A DNA stretch of 64,000 nt from Branchiostoma floridae (lineage: Eukaryota > Chordata > Leptocardii > Amphioxiformes > Branchiostomatidae). This document shows positions 23,557 through 34,048 of the stretch, in pieces. The stretch's first letter is position 1. Every line of letters begins with the position of its first letter. The translations under genes were made by a program, and so were the position numbers. The notes beneath the pieces are model-generated. The model was given only the letters and a program-made list of their open reading frames with translations, had not been told where the DNA came from and did not search any database. The stretch lies in contig NC_049997.1 of NCBI RefSeq assembly GCF_000003815.2, positions 8,970,476 through 9,034,475 on the forward strand. The letters run 5' to 3'.

Positions 23557-26500
23557 ATGGAGGATCCAGCCTTTCCTGACTCGGTGGACTCCATGCCGCC
23601 TGCTGGGACGGCACCACCCAAAACTACAACAGGTGGCGGGTCTATGGTCAGCTTTAACGTAGACTACATCAAGACTATACCTGGTATACTCAAGGTGTGC
23701 GAACTGGTGAGTGTGATACGTGTGTTGTTTGGCGTCCATTTTGAAAGCGTGTCTCAAAATGGTGGAGGTAGAAACGTTATTAGGTGTAACAGCCCCCTAG
23801 GGATTTAAAATGGTCGTCACTTCCCTTCCAGTACAACTAGTAATATGACCCTGTGTCGTACATGGAAGAGGCGTGGTTTAAATTCCAAACGATTTCAGTC
23901 AGTAGAAACGAAATGTACTACTGACAAATGAGTGAAGGTGTTGTTGAAACTGTGCTAAACAGTTAACGTTATACCTGTCGACCATACCGATCCTACTTAC
24001 CATTTGCCTAGCAGCAGCTCAACACCATGTAGTCGTAATTACACATGTAATTACGTCATCACAATGGCGACCCGGACGCTAAAAATTGGGAAGTTTCAGT
24101 CAGACGAGGGGAGGGGGGCGTGAAGTTACTCTTGTTGGTGACTAATTTATTTCTCAGTGCACTATGCTTAGGAACTCATATATTGATATAAGAAAAGGCC
24201 AACTCAATGAGAGGCTTAAATCTTGAAAAAGGCCTATAACATGTTTGCAGTAAGCAAACAACGTCATTTTATGTTCCTTACATCCGAGTTTAGAATAAGA
24301 ATCCACCTTGTTAGCTGAGCTCACTACGCTCTAATTCCACTATACATTTAGTATTTGCTTCGGATTCCCACACAGACAATTAAAACGAACACAGAGGGTC
24401 CAATTCGCTGTTTTATTCGTACCAGAGGGAAAATGTTGTTGTCATTTATTTCAGGTCACTAGTTCGAGATCAAAACGTTAGCGGGGCCCGTTCATGTCAT
24501 AGTTTCTTTTTTAGATCGACTGTCTTAAAGATACATATTTCATATTTTGGTCTCGAAATCTTGACTGCATTTCGGAAAAATTTCCCTGTGTGTGTTTTCT
24601 TTATTTTTACCCAGCTTTCGGACGATTTATATATGGTGTCATATATTAACTTGCGTTCTGAGGTCATTGACCTCAATTAACTTGATGCCCATTACAATCC
24701 CTAAATCAAACACGTTAAAGTGAATTAACAATGTTTGCACAAATATGTTCTACAAAATTTACGTAAATGAAAAATCACATTTTCCATTTGTTTTCGAGCA
24801 GCCCCAAGCGTCATGCTCGGGTGAAAATATCTTTTTTCTTGATTTCTAGTAAAATATTAAAGTTCAGTAAGTGTCAAAGCTAGATAAAGCTACTACGTTT
24901 ATGTCCATGTATGTTCGTACTCCAAATCAGAATGTATGTAGTTAGGGCTGGGTATCGGTACAGCGTACCGGTACAAAACCGGTTTTTCTTATTGGACCGG
25001 TCCAGAAAAACCGGACCTGAAAACATTAGGTGGACCGGATGTTGGACCGATTAGAAAATTAACATATCATTTTATCAGGCATTCACACGTTTTGGCGCTT
25101 GCAGTTGGAAGAAAATGACAAGAGTGAAGTAGAGTAGAGTTTATAGTAATTTCTACCAAAGTTTACAGTCAATCGTACAGGTGCAGTTATCGTTGTAGTA
25201 TTTTAAAACGCAAGTGTAAGTCTAATACTCCCCCAAACAGATTTCTTTGTAGTGAAATGGACCATTGGTATATATGAGTCATACTGAATCAGGTCCAGGT
25301 TCAGGTCCGGACCTGGACCTGATCCTCTGGACCTGAACCGGACCTGGACCTGAATTTTCTGTACCGGTACCCAGCCCTATATGTAGTATTTAACGGAAGG
25401 GAAACTTATTGTTTTTGCTACGCTTCTTCCTCCTCTTCCTCTTCTCCAAACAAATAAGGTCAACGACCTGCACCAGACGGCTGTCGCCATATATGGGTAT
25501 TGGTAAAGTAGCAGACATCCTGCGGTGTTCGATAACATGATGTAGCAAGTGGCAGGACAGAGCTGGAAAGGCTGGTCACATCACCGCGTTATATACATTG
25601 TATATGAATATGTTTGAGTAATAATGACCAGGGCAGTAATGTGTTAGATAAGCATTACCATGCCGAAGATAAGCATTATGAAGTCGCTTGCAAATGTTGC
25701 CATTCTAGTGTAATCTGTTATTATTTCATTCTCTTCTCAGTTTTTCGGACTGATCACGTGGTCATGTGTGGCGTCCTACCCCTACCAGTACTACCTGAAC
25801 GGAATAGGGGCGGGGCAGCACTGGGTGATGTTCGTTGCCGTGACAACCTGGCTCATCACCCTCATCCTCTTCGTCATGTTCATCCTGTCCGTCCCCTCGA
25901 ACGTACCGGTCCTGTCAGGTCTACCCTGGCCTTTCATGGTACGTTCGTTGTTATTGTTTGTTTGTGTGAAGAGAGAGAAAGAAAGAAACAAACAAACAAA
26001 GGTCGTGTCAGGCCTACCCTGGCCTTTCATGGTACGTTCGTTATTATTGCTTTTGTTTGTTTGTGTGAAGAGAGAGAAAGATAGAAAGAAACAAAGAAAG
26101 AAAGAAAGAAAGAGAAAAAAAGAAAGGGAGAGAAAGAAAGAAAAACAAGAGAAAAGAACACAAGATATAGAGAAAACAAGACAAGAAGGAAAACAAAGAT
26201 ATAAAGAAAACAAGGAAGATGAAATGAGGACGAAGAGATAAAAAGAGAGAGAAACAAGAAAAAGGCCGGAAAGAGTACAGAAAGGACACCCTTTAGATAT
26301 ATCAATGGATTTGTCGCAATACGATAAATAACGTTGGATACAAACGGTTGGTTTAGTGATAACTCCGTATGACAAAGCCGGTAGAACATACCATTGTCCC
26401 ATTTTTTCCTGCAGGAGATGGCGTATAACGGTGGTGCGTCTGTCCTGTACTTCCTGGCGGCGTGTGTGCAAGCGGGAACCACCGCCACACGATGGGTGTA

Positions 26501-27060
26501 CCTCCCTGGCTACACAACATACGCAGCTGCCGCTGTGAGTATGAAAAGAACGGATCAGGAGTCATCAATTTAACGTGCAAACAAATGCACGAACTTCCCC
26601 ATCAGATTGCATGGCACTGATACTTTCTATTCAATACCTCAATGAAAATAGTGACTTCGATATTGTGTGCTTGTTTCTTTGTCTTCGTGTATGTAAGAAG
26701 TTATCTGAATATTGTAAAGTAACAGGATTTGAGGCGGATGATTGAGTAAACGGAGATTGGCAAGATAGGAAGGTTCGATCGCCCAAATGTTGCATGGATA
26801 TAAACAAAGGATTAGCAAAAGTTCACAACAATAAATTCACAAAAAGCTCTTGATTTTTCAAGGAGGCATAGGATATAGAAATTCTTGTACTTGTGTTGTG
26901 ATTCTTCATATTTCCCTACATATTCATTTTCATATTTTTCCCTCTCTAGGCCTTTGCTTTCTTCACCACGATCGCCTACGTCGCAGACGCCTTCTTCGCG
27001 TTCCAGGCATGGCGCAGTCAGGGCGGCGGGCCTGCAGCAGGAGCGGGCGCACAGCCGTAG
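23557..27060 (+). CDS. MARVEL-domain four-helix protein, plasmolipin-like (array gene 3)
   Basis: Exons 23557-23706, 25741-25938, 26415-26534 and 26950-27060 encode 192 aa with phase-0 introns. The start MEDPAFPDSVDS matches array genes 1 and 4. Helix 1 crosses the first junction (PGILKVCEL/FFGLITWSCVASYPY). Helix 2 is HWVMFVAVTTWLITLILFVM. The loop ends SGLPWPFM at the donor. Helix 3 is NGGASVLYFLAACVQAGTT and helix 4 FAFFTTIAYVADAFFAFQAW, followed by a Gly/Ala-rich tail. Unusually, the last part of exon 2 with its donor is duplicated 93 bp downstream in the same frame (see 25913-26080), offering a second donor at 26032 that would insert 31 residues. Three hairpin MITEs follow the stop codon within 750 bp. 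Poly(A) candidates lie at 28301 and 28556. Confidence 0.89.
24034..24058. promoter_or_regulatory. Inverted TAATTA pair overlapping a CRE-like TTACGTCA
   Basis: CGTAATTACACATGTAATTA continues into CGTCA, so two homeodomain-type TAATTA cores face each other and the right one overlaps TTACGTCA (24051-24058). It lies about 330 bp into intron 1 of array gene 3. A regulatory role is inference from the motifs only. Confidence 0.3.
24943..25379. mobile_element. hAT-type MITE with 8-bp target-site duplication
   Basis: The element begins TAGGGCTGGGTATCGGTAC and ends GTACCGGTACCCAGCCCTA, imperfect terminal inverted repeats. It is flanked by an exact 8-bp duplication, TATGTAGT, at 24935-24942 and 25380-25387, which is the hAT signature. 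The right part holds a self-complementary run built of GGTCCAGG/CCTGGACC words (about 25290-25355). No transposase ORF is present. It lies in intron 1 of array gene 3. An older relative occurs at 46166-46400. Confidence 0.9.
25913..26080 (+). repeat. 93-bp tandem duplication covering the exon 2 donor of array gene 3
   Basis: The block TCAGGTCTACCCTGGCCTTT plus ATGGTACGTTCGTT and the following GTTTGTTTGTGTGAAGAGAG recurs shifted by 93 bp, with the second ATG/GTACGT junction at 26031/26032. The shift is a multiple of three, and the frame stays open between the two donors. The copies are close to identical, so the event looks recent. Confidence 0.88.
26066..26270 (+). repeat. Purine-rich (GAAA)n tract
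   Basis: About 200 bp of GAAA/GAGA repeats, almost free of pyrimidines on this strand, directly follow the duplicated donor in intron 2 of array gene 3. The long ORFs read across it on both strands are low-complexity artefacts. Confidence 0.9.
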
Positions 27061-27106
27061 ACAAACATCGCCTGGGGAACCCATTCTCTTACGCAGTTTT
27101 ACACAA

Positions 27107-27403
27107 TAGCCTGGCCGGGTACCATCCGGGAAAGTAGTTCGCTGCGGCGTTTATCATACACTATCTCTCTCTGACATTTATTACACACTATATACAGTCA
27201 CTTCTCTGCTATTCCGTCTTGGAACTATTGTTGAGAATCGTCCAAATTTTGGACGAGGGTACTGATTGGTCCCTAGTCTCCCTACACATGAGCGAATTAA
27301 GGATAGGGTTCAAGCAAGGACACATATATATCTGATATAACCTCCTTGCAATTGGTTCAAGCGAACATCGAAGTGAACTACTACCCGGATGGTATCCAGG
27401 CTA
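27107..27403. repeat. Hairpin MITE (TAGCCTGG-GTACCATCCGGG ends)
   Basis: The left arm TAGCCTGGCCGGGTACCATC, then GAAAGTAGTTCGC, pairs with the right arm GAACTACTACCCGGATGGTA followed by TCCAGGCTA. The element is about 297 bp and begins 47 bp after the stop codon of array gene 3. Both ends are TAGCCTGG/CCAGGCTA as in family 1, which suggests a related transposase. Confidence 0.75.
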
Positions 27404-27421
27404 GTAGACCCTGAAACTGCA

Positions 27422-27589
27422 AAACCGGGAGGATGTTTCCACTTTTGTGGGCGTGGCCTGGATCTATCTAACTTTCAGCTAATCAGAGAATCGGTGAAAA
27501 ACTTTAGGTAAGCAGATTCTATGATTTGCTGGCAGCTGGATGGATCGATAAATGCCACGCCCACAAAAGTGGGAACCTCAGCCCGGTTT
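27422..27589. repeat. Hairpin MITE (AAACCGGG ends)
   Basis: The left arm AAACCGGGAGG, then CACTTTTGTGGGCGTGGC, pairs with GCCACGCCCACAAAAGTG and CAGCCCGGTTT. It begins 18 bp after the previous hairpin element and belongs to a different family. Confidence 0.75.
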
Positions 27590-27658
27590 AGCGGAAAGTG
27601 AGGCTCTGCATAGGAGAATGGTCGAATCGAACGTCCCAGCAAATGTTAAGGTTGTAAC

Positions 27659-27795
27659 TAATCTCCAAGCAGATCTACGGTGGCGTAATATAGTATCAAA
27701 CCCACCGTAGCCCATTTGACTCCCTTTGCCCAGCTACACTCCTTGGCCAGCTTTGATACTATCTTGATGGCACCGTAGGATCTGCTTGGAGATTA
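27659..27795. mobile_element. TAATCTCCAAGCAGATC MITE with 9-bp target-site duplication
   Basis: The ends TAATCTCCAAGCAGATC and GATCTGCTTGGAGATTA are perfect inverted repeats. The element is flanked by an exact 9-bp direct repeat, GGTTGTAAC (27650-27658 and 27796-27804). A 9-bp duplication fits Mutator-like elements. The same length is seen at 53655-53814, which supports one mechanism for the family. Confidence 0.88.
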
Positions 27796-27804
27796 GGTTG
27801 TAAC

Positions 27805-29480
27805 GTTCTCTGCCTTCTACGTTTTTGCTGACAAGCAACCCCGAGTCAGAAAACGCTACGAACTTCCCACACTATATATGTTTGGTAATCAGTACAATCA
27901 TACGTATCTTGATCCTTAAGTTTATGTTTCCTTTTACTTGAGTAGTTAAACGGTCATTTACAGGACCGGAGCTATTATTAGTATTAATGAAGTCAGTAAC
28001 TTTGTTTTTGTTTTCAACGTAGGTAGTCAGATCATGTTTCTTTCCAGGAAAAGTTTAAGTAAGGCGTTTTCGTAGTTTTGCATCACACAGAAATAGAATT
28101 ATAGATAAGTTAGAACTTTTTGTTCACTGTTTTGTGTTTCCTATATTCTAGGAAATGAAACGATGTTGGTGTATTTTCCGCTCTTCGGAAAATGAATTAA
28201 AAGTGTGCAAGGGTGTGAATTTTGGGTAGAAGCAATTACGTCATTGTTCATCATTTCCAAAATTGTTTGGAAAGTATGGCGCTGGTTTTCAACGTAATGA
28301 AATAAAATTCACCGTGTTCATATGTTGTGTGTAGTTGAACATAATAAATAGAATACAGTTTCATGAAGTGATTCATATAGATACTCTGAAAATGTTTTCT
28401 TTCTTTGTACTCGGTGCAGTCGTTGCGCCTGTTCAGTAATCATATTAGAAAACATATCAATGGGCATTTTGACTATTCGGATTAGGTAATTGTAGTAAAA
28501 TCGCTTTTTAGGCTTTTGCAATAATAAGTAATTTACTGCGACTTATATAGCTTGCAATAAAGAGTTTGCAACTACGCATTAATCAATCTTTGTGTAACTA
28601 TGTCATTGGAAATGTGAGTTGCTAAAATATCCAAAGCATAAAATAGGAATTATCTGCGAGAAGCTCTGTTTCATACAAGGAAATTTGAAAGCATATTAAC
28701 TCTTTAGAGAGAGGAAATTTGATTTTGGACATCGATATCATAAAATAAGACACTTTTATCATGATGGATGTTAATTACTTTTTTGTATTTCGTCATCGAT
28801 TGTTAAGGTGTATTACGCATGATCATTTCGTTGCATTGCATTATTACCGTGTTTGTTTTTCAAGAGTTGGTCATGGACTAGAATGTTTCTTGTTTTGGTA
28901 GAAATGTTATTAAATGGAATGCATCTTTCCGAAACCTTTTCTTAGTAAGTCATTTTTTTATTTACATCTTGTTTATTCAGAACAAATAACAGAGTGACTC
29001 AAGAAATAACATGATATATTGGAATTCAGCAAACCTCTGTCGATTGGGTTCCAACGGTATCGCATATATGTACTAGCAACACATTAAAAAGTCACCCATT
29101 TTTTATGTTTACCTGGTCTTGTTATGCATGTCAACAACAGTATCTGAATAATAAATATAAGTGAAAAAAAAGCTGGCCGTATATATGAGAATTAGTACGA
29201 CTTTTACGCAACTAGATAGGGGGTGTAGAGTAGTGACCAACCGGAACCCTTAGTTGGTCACAATGACAAGCACTATCATATTCATATTCTCATGCAGTAA
29301 CTTCAGGCAATAACGAAAAAGCCCTGGAAATTTGCTCAACTCAACCCCAGTGATCCAACCCAAACATATTACAACTATTTGTTTTGTAGTTAATGTTTAA
29401 CCCAGTGTCGACCCTTGCACGCACAGTGGCTCGCGTAAGATCAAGTGTCCAAACTCAACGCCCCTCATACAGGTAAATTA
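27805..29480. other. Intergenic stretch between array genes 3 and 4
   Basis: A/T-rich, with no exon recognised. Poly(A) candidates for array gene 3 are AATAAA at 28301-28306 and 28556-28561. The short minus-strand ORFs show no domain. Confidence 0.4.
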
Positions 29481-29496
29481 TTGGATAGAACACACC

Positions 29497-32316
29497 ATGG
29501 ATGATCCGGCCTTTCCCAGCACAGTTGACACACAAACAGGCGGGCAGTCTTCAACACTGACATCAACAGCGCGGGTCGGAGTTAGCCTAAACATCGACTA
29601 CATCAAGAGTATACCTGGGATATTGAAAGTAGTGGAACTGGTATGTACACGTATGTTTGTACACATTTAGCTCTAGACTAAGCGTCCATCTTACGAACTT
29701 ATACGTAAATCATACGAACCTGGCTTTGGCTGATCTCTGCCTAGTTGAAGAGAGCTATTTTGTTCCGTTTCGGCATACCACAGTGTAGTAGAACCAAATG
29801 ACACACCACTGCTTGTGTTAGATCATGGTAGGGTCAAAGTCAATATTCTGGAAAGCACACGTTGCCCCGCCAATATCCAAGCTCTGTGTGCTCAGCCGCC
29901 TTTACTTTGTTTCTACCTACGACTCATGCTACACGCTCATTGCAAAACACATTAGAACATATCAAAGACAGTTGTCTGGTAGGAATATTTTTGTGTGTTC
30001 TTTAACCAGGGTGACCCATTTATATTGCCATGTTTGACTGTTTGTCAGTTATGCCCTGGAGAACGTATATAACATATATAGACATGTATACATGTATACA
30101 CTATACTAGTATATAAAAACTATGCATAGTTAGTTATATATCAGATTAGGCTATTATCAATATTCATAGTGCGTAGTCCAGTTCGATGGCGTGTTGGGTA
30201 GTTATAAAACCATACCATATGAAATATAATTCAGATATGTTGGTAGTTCTTGGTTGATTGACTTACAAGCTGTTTGCAACAAACCTTCATTTATTCTATT
30301 TGCCGTTTTTTTTCTCCAAATTATAGACTCGAGAACGAATATCAATCATAAACAACATCAGACGCATATGATAGACCGGTAAAAATTCTAACTGCACGTG
30401 AGATGTAAAGGCTACCATGTAGATAAGATATGACATCGCTCTTTCGATCTACAGATTACAAATATTCAAATGTAATACATTTGAGGTACATCCTGAAAAT
30501 TGAATGTGTCCTCTTTCTGTCAGCTGTTCGGCCTGATCGTTTGGGCATGCGTGGCCTCCTATGTTTATGCTGGAGGACAGCACTGGGTGATGTTTGTGGC
30601 GGTGACGTCATGGTTGTTTACGCTGCTGCTCTTCATCTTCTGTCTGCTGTCCCTCCGTGATACCATGCCTGTAGTATCCGGATTCAACTGGAATCTCATA
30701 GTAAGTGACAATTTCTTTTTGTTTGTTTTCATTTGTTGCTTGTTTCACATTGCAATTTCTGTAAGATTTCCTTTATTCCTTTATTTAGATACACTTTAGC
30801 CCTATATAGGGCTAGTCTACCAGAGTTCGAATGAAACAATGAAACGTACATATACAAACCCAAATGTATACACAAACATACATGTATATATACAAACAAA
30901 TCAAAAGAAACATGCACAATCATAAAAAAAACTAGTTTCACAAAGCCTTGAACAGCCCTCACAAACAAACATCACAGGCAGCTGAATGCAGAGTGGAAGA
31001 GGCAGTTGATGAGGAGCGGTTCCATGAGTTGTGAACTCCTACATGTACTCAACTGAAAGAAGTCTAGTACTCTACTCTACTCATGATACGTAATTCAGCC
31101 TTTTGGCTGCCATGTCTCTTCATTTTCAATAAACCAATAAAGTCGTGTCCACAAGATCGGTTACATGACAGGATTTGAACCCAGGACCTTCGGCTTCTGG
31201 GCCAAACACCCTTCAGTTACATCACACCATGTGGGACATAAGGCTGTGATAAGTTTCCTCCACTGGGGTCTGTTCTGTGCTAGGGGCTGGGCAGCATCCC
31301 TAGGGGATCCCAATGGCCGCTAGATCTTTAGCCACAGTGCACAGTGCGTCTCTATGTAGTTTTAGGACGTCCCCGTTTCTTCTTCCCCTCAGGGGCTCAA
31401 TGTAGAGCAACTTTGGGGATACGGTCATCCAGCATCCGTTAAACATGGCCCAGCCATTTTAGTTCCGTCACATGACATCACGTAATCAATAGACAAGATC
31501 TAAAGGAGTGAAACCATTTTGATATTTGACGTTCTGTCTCTCCGTTAGGAAATGGTGTACGCTGCTGTTGTGACGTTCTGTTACTTCATAGCGGCCTGTG
31601 TTCAGGCTGGTACTACGGGAGTCGGCGGGAACACTTTCATGGCCAGAGGACACTACTCTACTTACGCAGCAGCGGCGGTAGGTGTTATACATGTATAACG
31701 GCCTAGCCTTGTTAAATCTCGCTCATAGCAGCCCGCCTAACATCCGCCGACCTCCTGCGGGAGTGGCCAGTTACAGCCACGGACAGCAGAGTTCGTGTTA
31801 CACAGACTAATAATGGCCCAAACCAATATATTAACGGCATTCAACAATGTTCAGGAGAGCTGTTTGGGATATGTAATGGCGTTCAACACAGGACGTGCAC
31901 ATAGAGTCTGAAAAGCGAAGAAACATATGTACTGGACGAGGAAAATTAAAACCAAAATGGAACTGTTTGCCTGAAAACTTAAAAGACTTCGAAGCTATGC
32001 ATACATCTTCCTTTCATCTTTGAGTAAACGGCGCGGGGGTATTTCTTTTCACTGGCAATCATAATGTTGAACTGATGATACACTAGTACAGATCGAGCAA
32101 ATTTATTTTCTTTTTACTTAACGAATGCTTTAAGTGTATTTGTGTCTGTACATTCTTTAGGCTTTCGCCTTCCTGGTGACCATTGCGTACGGTGTGGACC
32201 TTTTCTTCGCGTTCCAGTCGTGGCGCGGTGCCGGAGGACAGCTGCCGTCCTTCACATCATCATCACCATCCTCCCAACCTACTGCACCCACCAAGGCAGA
32301 GGAGGCACAAGGGTAG
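29497..32316 (+). CDS. MARVEL-domain four-helix protein, plasmolipin-like (array gene 4)
   Basis: Exons 29497-29640, 30524-30700, 31549-31677 and 32161-32316 encode 201 aa with phase-0 introns. The start MDDPAFPSTVDT has a good context (ACCATGG). Helix 1 crosses the first junction (PGILKVVEL/LFGLIVWACVASYVY), with a shorter extracellular loop than gene 3 before GGQHWVMFVAVTSWLFTLLL. Helix 3 is VVTFCYFIAACVQAGTT and helix 4 FAFLVTIAYGVDLFFAFQSW. The C-tail is the longest of the four and rich in Ser, Pro and Thr (about residues 171-201). By N-tail and loop words (DYIK-IPGILKV) it is closest to gene 3, suggesting those two split last. A poly(A) candidate lies at 32710. Confidence 0.89.
31140..31240 (-). 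repeat. tRNA-derived SINE fragment
   Basis: The minus strand contains GGTCCTGGGTTCAAATCCTG, with a clear B box (GGTTCAAATCC, 31171-31181 on the forward strand) and a weaker A-box-like region upstream (TAACTGAAGGG). It lies in intron 2 of array gene 4. Confidence 0.5.
31703..31811 (-). repeat. Short dispersed repeat, family 2 (copy 3, reverse)
   Basis: Reverse-complement copy of the blocks at 4456 and 11594: it begins TAGCCTTGTTAAATCTCGC and ends AGTTCGTGTTACACAGACTA. It lies in intron 3 of array gene 4. Confidence 0.75.
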
Positions 32317-32709
32317 AGCACGGGCTTCGTCTGCCCTCCTCCCCATTTAGAAATCAATCAACTTCATATACTTTGTATGACTGGGAACAAACATTTAAAT
32401 ACATGTAGTACATTTTGACCTGTTTCTAATGATAACCTTTATTAAAATGATTAAAATGGACACTACAAATGTGATGCTTTTAGTCTAATTTTCTAGGGTA
32501 AAAGCTGTTTGTATGTAGCCATGCCTCAATTGTATCAAGGAAATGGAAGTACAGGGACGTCATGAGGAAAACAAATAACAGATGAAAGGTTTGCTAGCGA
32601 AGTAAAACTTGAATGAATATGAGTACTATGCATGGCTGGTTTATGTCTTGTTTTGTATAGAAGCCAAAGCAATTGTACCTGACATCGAAAGAAAGTATTG
32701 AAGTGTGGA

Positions 32710-32715
32710 AATAAA
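32710..32715 (+). terminator. Candidate poly(A) signal of array gene 4
   Basis: An AATAAA about 400 bp after the stop codon at 32316. Confidence 0.4.
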
Positions 32716-32810
32716 TCCGCAGAAATCTCTATTTTTGGGACTTTTTTTAATCTGGAGAAGGTTGTAAATATAACTACGAATTAACTAATGATTAATGCAT
32801 ATCTAAATGA

Positions 32811-33064
32811 ACACATGAAAATGCACCTGTCCTTGGAGCTGAACACCACCCACACACATGTAAACGTATGTGTTCCTGAACATTTTCCACGCATATGTTA
32901 AAACAGCTGTCCTTGGTGCTGAACACCATCCACACATAGGTTAACACACTTGTCCCTGGATACCATCCACACACAGGTAAACACACATGTCCTTGGTGCT
33001 GAACACCATCCACGCAATGGTGAAAATAACCGTCCTTTATACTGAAAATCCTCCACACGTAGAA
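32811..33064. repeat. Minisatellite of about 50-bp units (GTCCTTGGTGCTGAACACCATCC)
   Basis: About five diverged units share CTGTCCTTGGTGCTGAACAC, CATCCACAC and GTTAACACA-like words. A single related unit, CATCTGTCCTTAGTGCTGAA, occurs at about 6690-6715 in the synaptotagmin-like gene. The ORFs read across it are repetitive artefacts. Confidence 0.75.
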
Positions 33065-34048
33065 ACTCTTTATAAAGCCAACATTTAATAGCCAAAGAAT
33101 TTAATAGCAATAGAAAGTCACATGGTGCGTGATCAACCTAGGACTTTCAAAGAGCATATACAAACAAACTCAGAGAGGTGACTGTGGCCTATCTTCACTT
33201 AATGTTTCTATGGACTTCACTCATATAAGGCATTTGCTGCGCAAGGATTGCCATCGTACACGATGTTGCATATATAAGTGTGTAAAATCCTGGTTACTGT
33301 CGCATTTATATACAGTAACCAAGTAACCAAAATCCTTGGGATGTTACGCGCATGATGAAGAGCATCAGGTGGGACTAAAAGGTCATCCATTAGGGCAAAG
33401 GTCACACAGTCTGTTTCCGTTTCCGGATATCCCACAGGGAGATCCAAACACGTGCATGTGCTAAGCTTTAATGCAGAGTATTTTCAGCTCAAAGTTGAAA
33501 ATATGTGCATGATGAGACTCTAAACCGGCATCGAGGGCAGGTGAGGTTGTATGTCAAGCTTTCGTCCCATTTGAAATCGATTCCATGGTACACTTTACTG
33601 AGAATAATCGCAACGCAAATCGTTTTAAAATATAACGTTATAAGTTTTGTAGCGTTAGCAGAGAGTACCAGAGAGCGTATCTAGTAGTCCAAGTTTCAGT
33701 AGTTCCTAGCAAGGAGCTTTTATCAGTCCTTGTTCCTAGGCTTTGTACAAAAACATCTAACATGGAACTAAAAGAAATTTCGTTTGACTTTCCCCACAGT
33801 GCACAGACTAACTCAGCAGTAGAGTCTGTGGACGAGGACTGATCTCAACTCGTCAACTTCACTTGGAGCTCGAGCGAGCGTGGTGTCACTTCTCAGTCGT
33901 CAAACTGAACTTCATCACTTTTCATAAATTACATGTACTATGCAATAGTATGTTCATTATTTGAGGCCTACAACGTTTCATGCCAAACTTGGGATAACGT
34001 AGTAGGTCTTTCACATATGATATTAGTACTAGTAGACCAAACAAAGTC
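33065..34048. other. Stretch upstream of the NHL-repeat ORF
   Basis: I looked here for RING, B-box or coiled-coil exons of a TRIM protein and saw none. An acceptor-like TTTCCCCACAG lies near 33790-33800, so a 5' non-coding exon of the NHL gene is possible. Confidence 0.35.

Noticed and set aside
25791-26488. Long overlapping ORFs on the minus strand (up to 226 codons)
   Set aside because: They read through the purine-rich GAAA tract and the antisense of exons 2 and 3 of array gene 3; composition is Phe/Ser/Leu-rich low complexity with no domain.
32792-33110. Cysteine/tryptophan-repeat ORFs on the minus strand
   Set aside because: They are translations of the minisatellite units, not a repeat protein.
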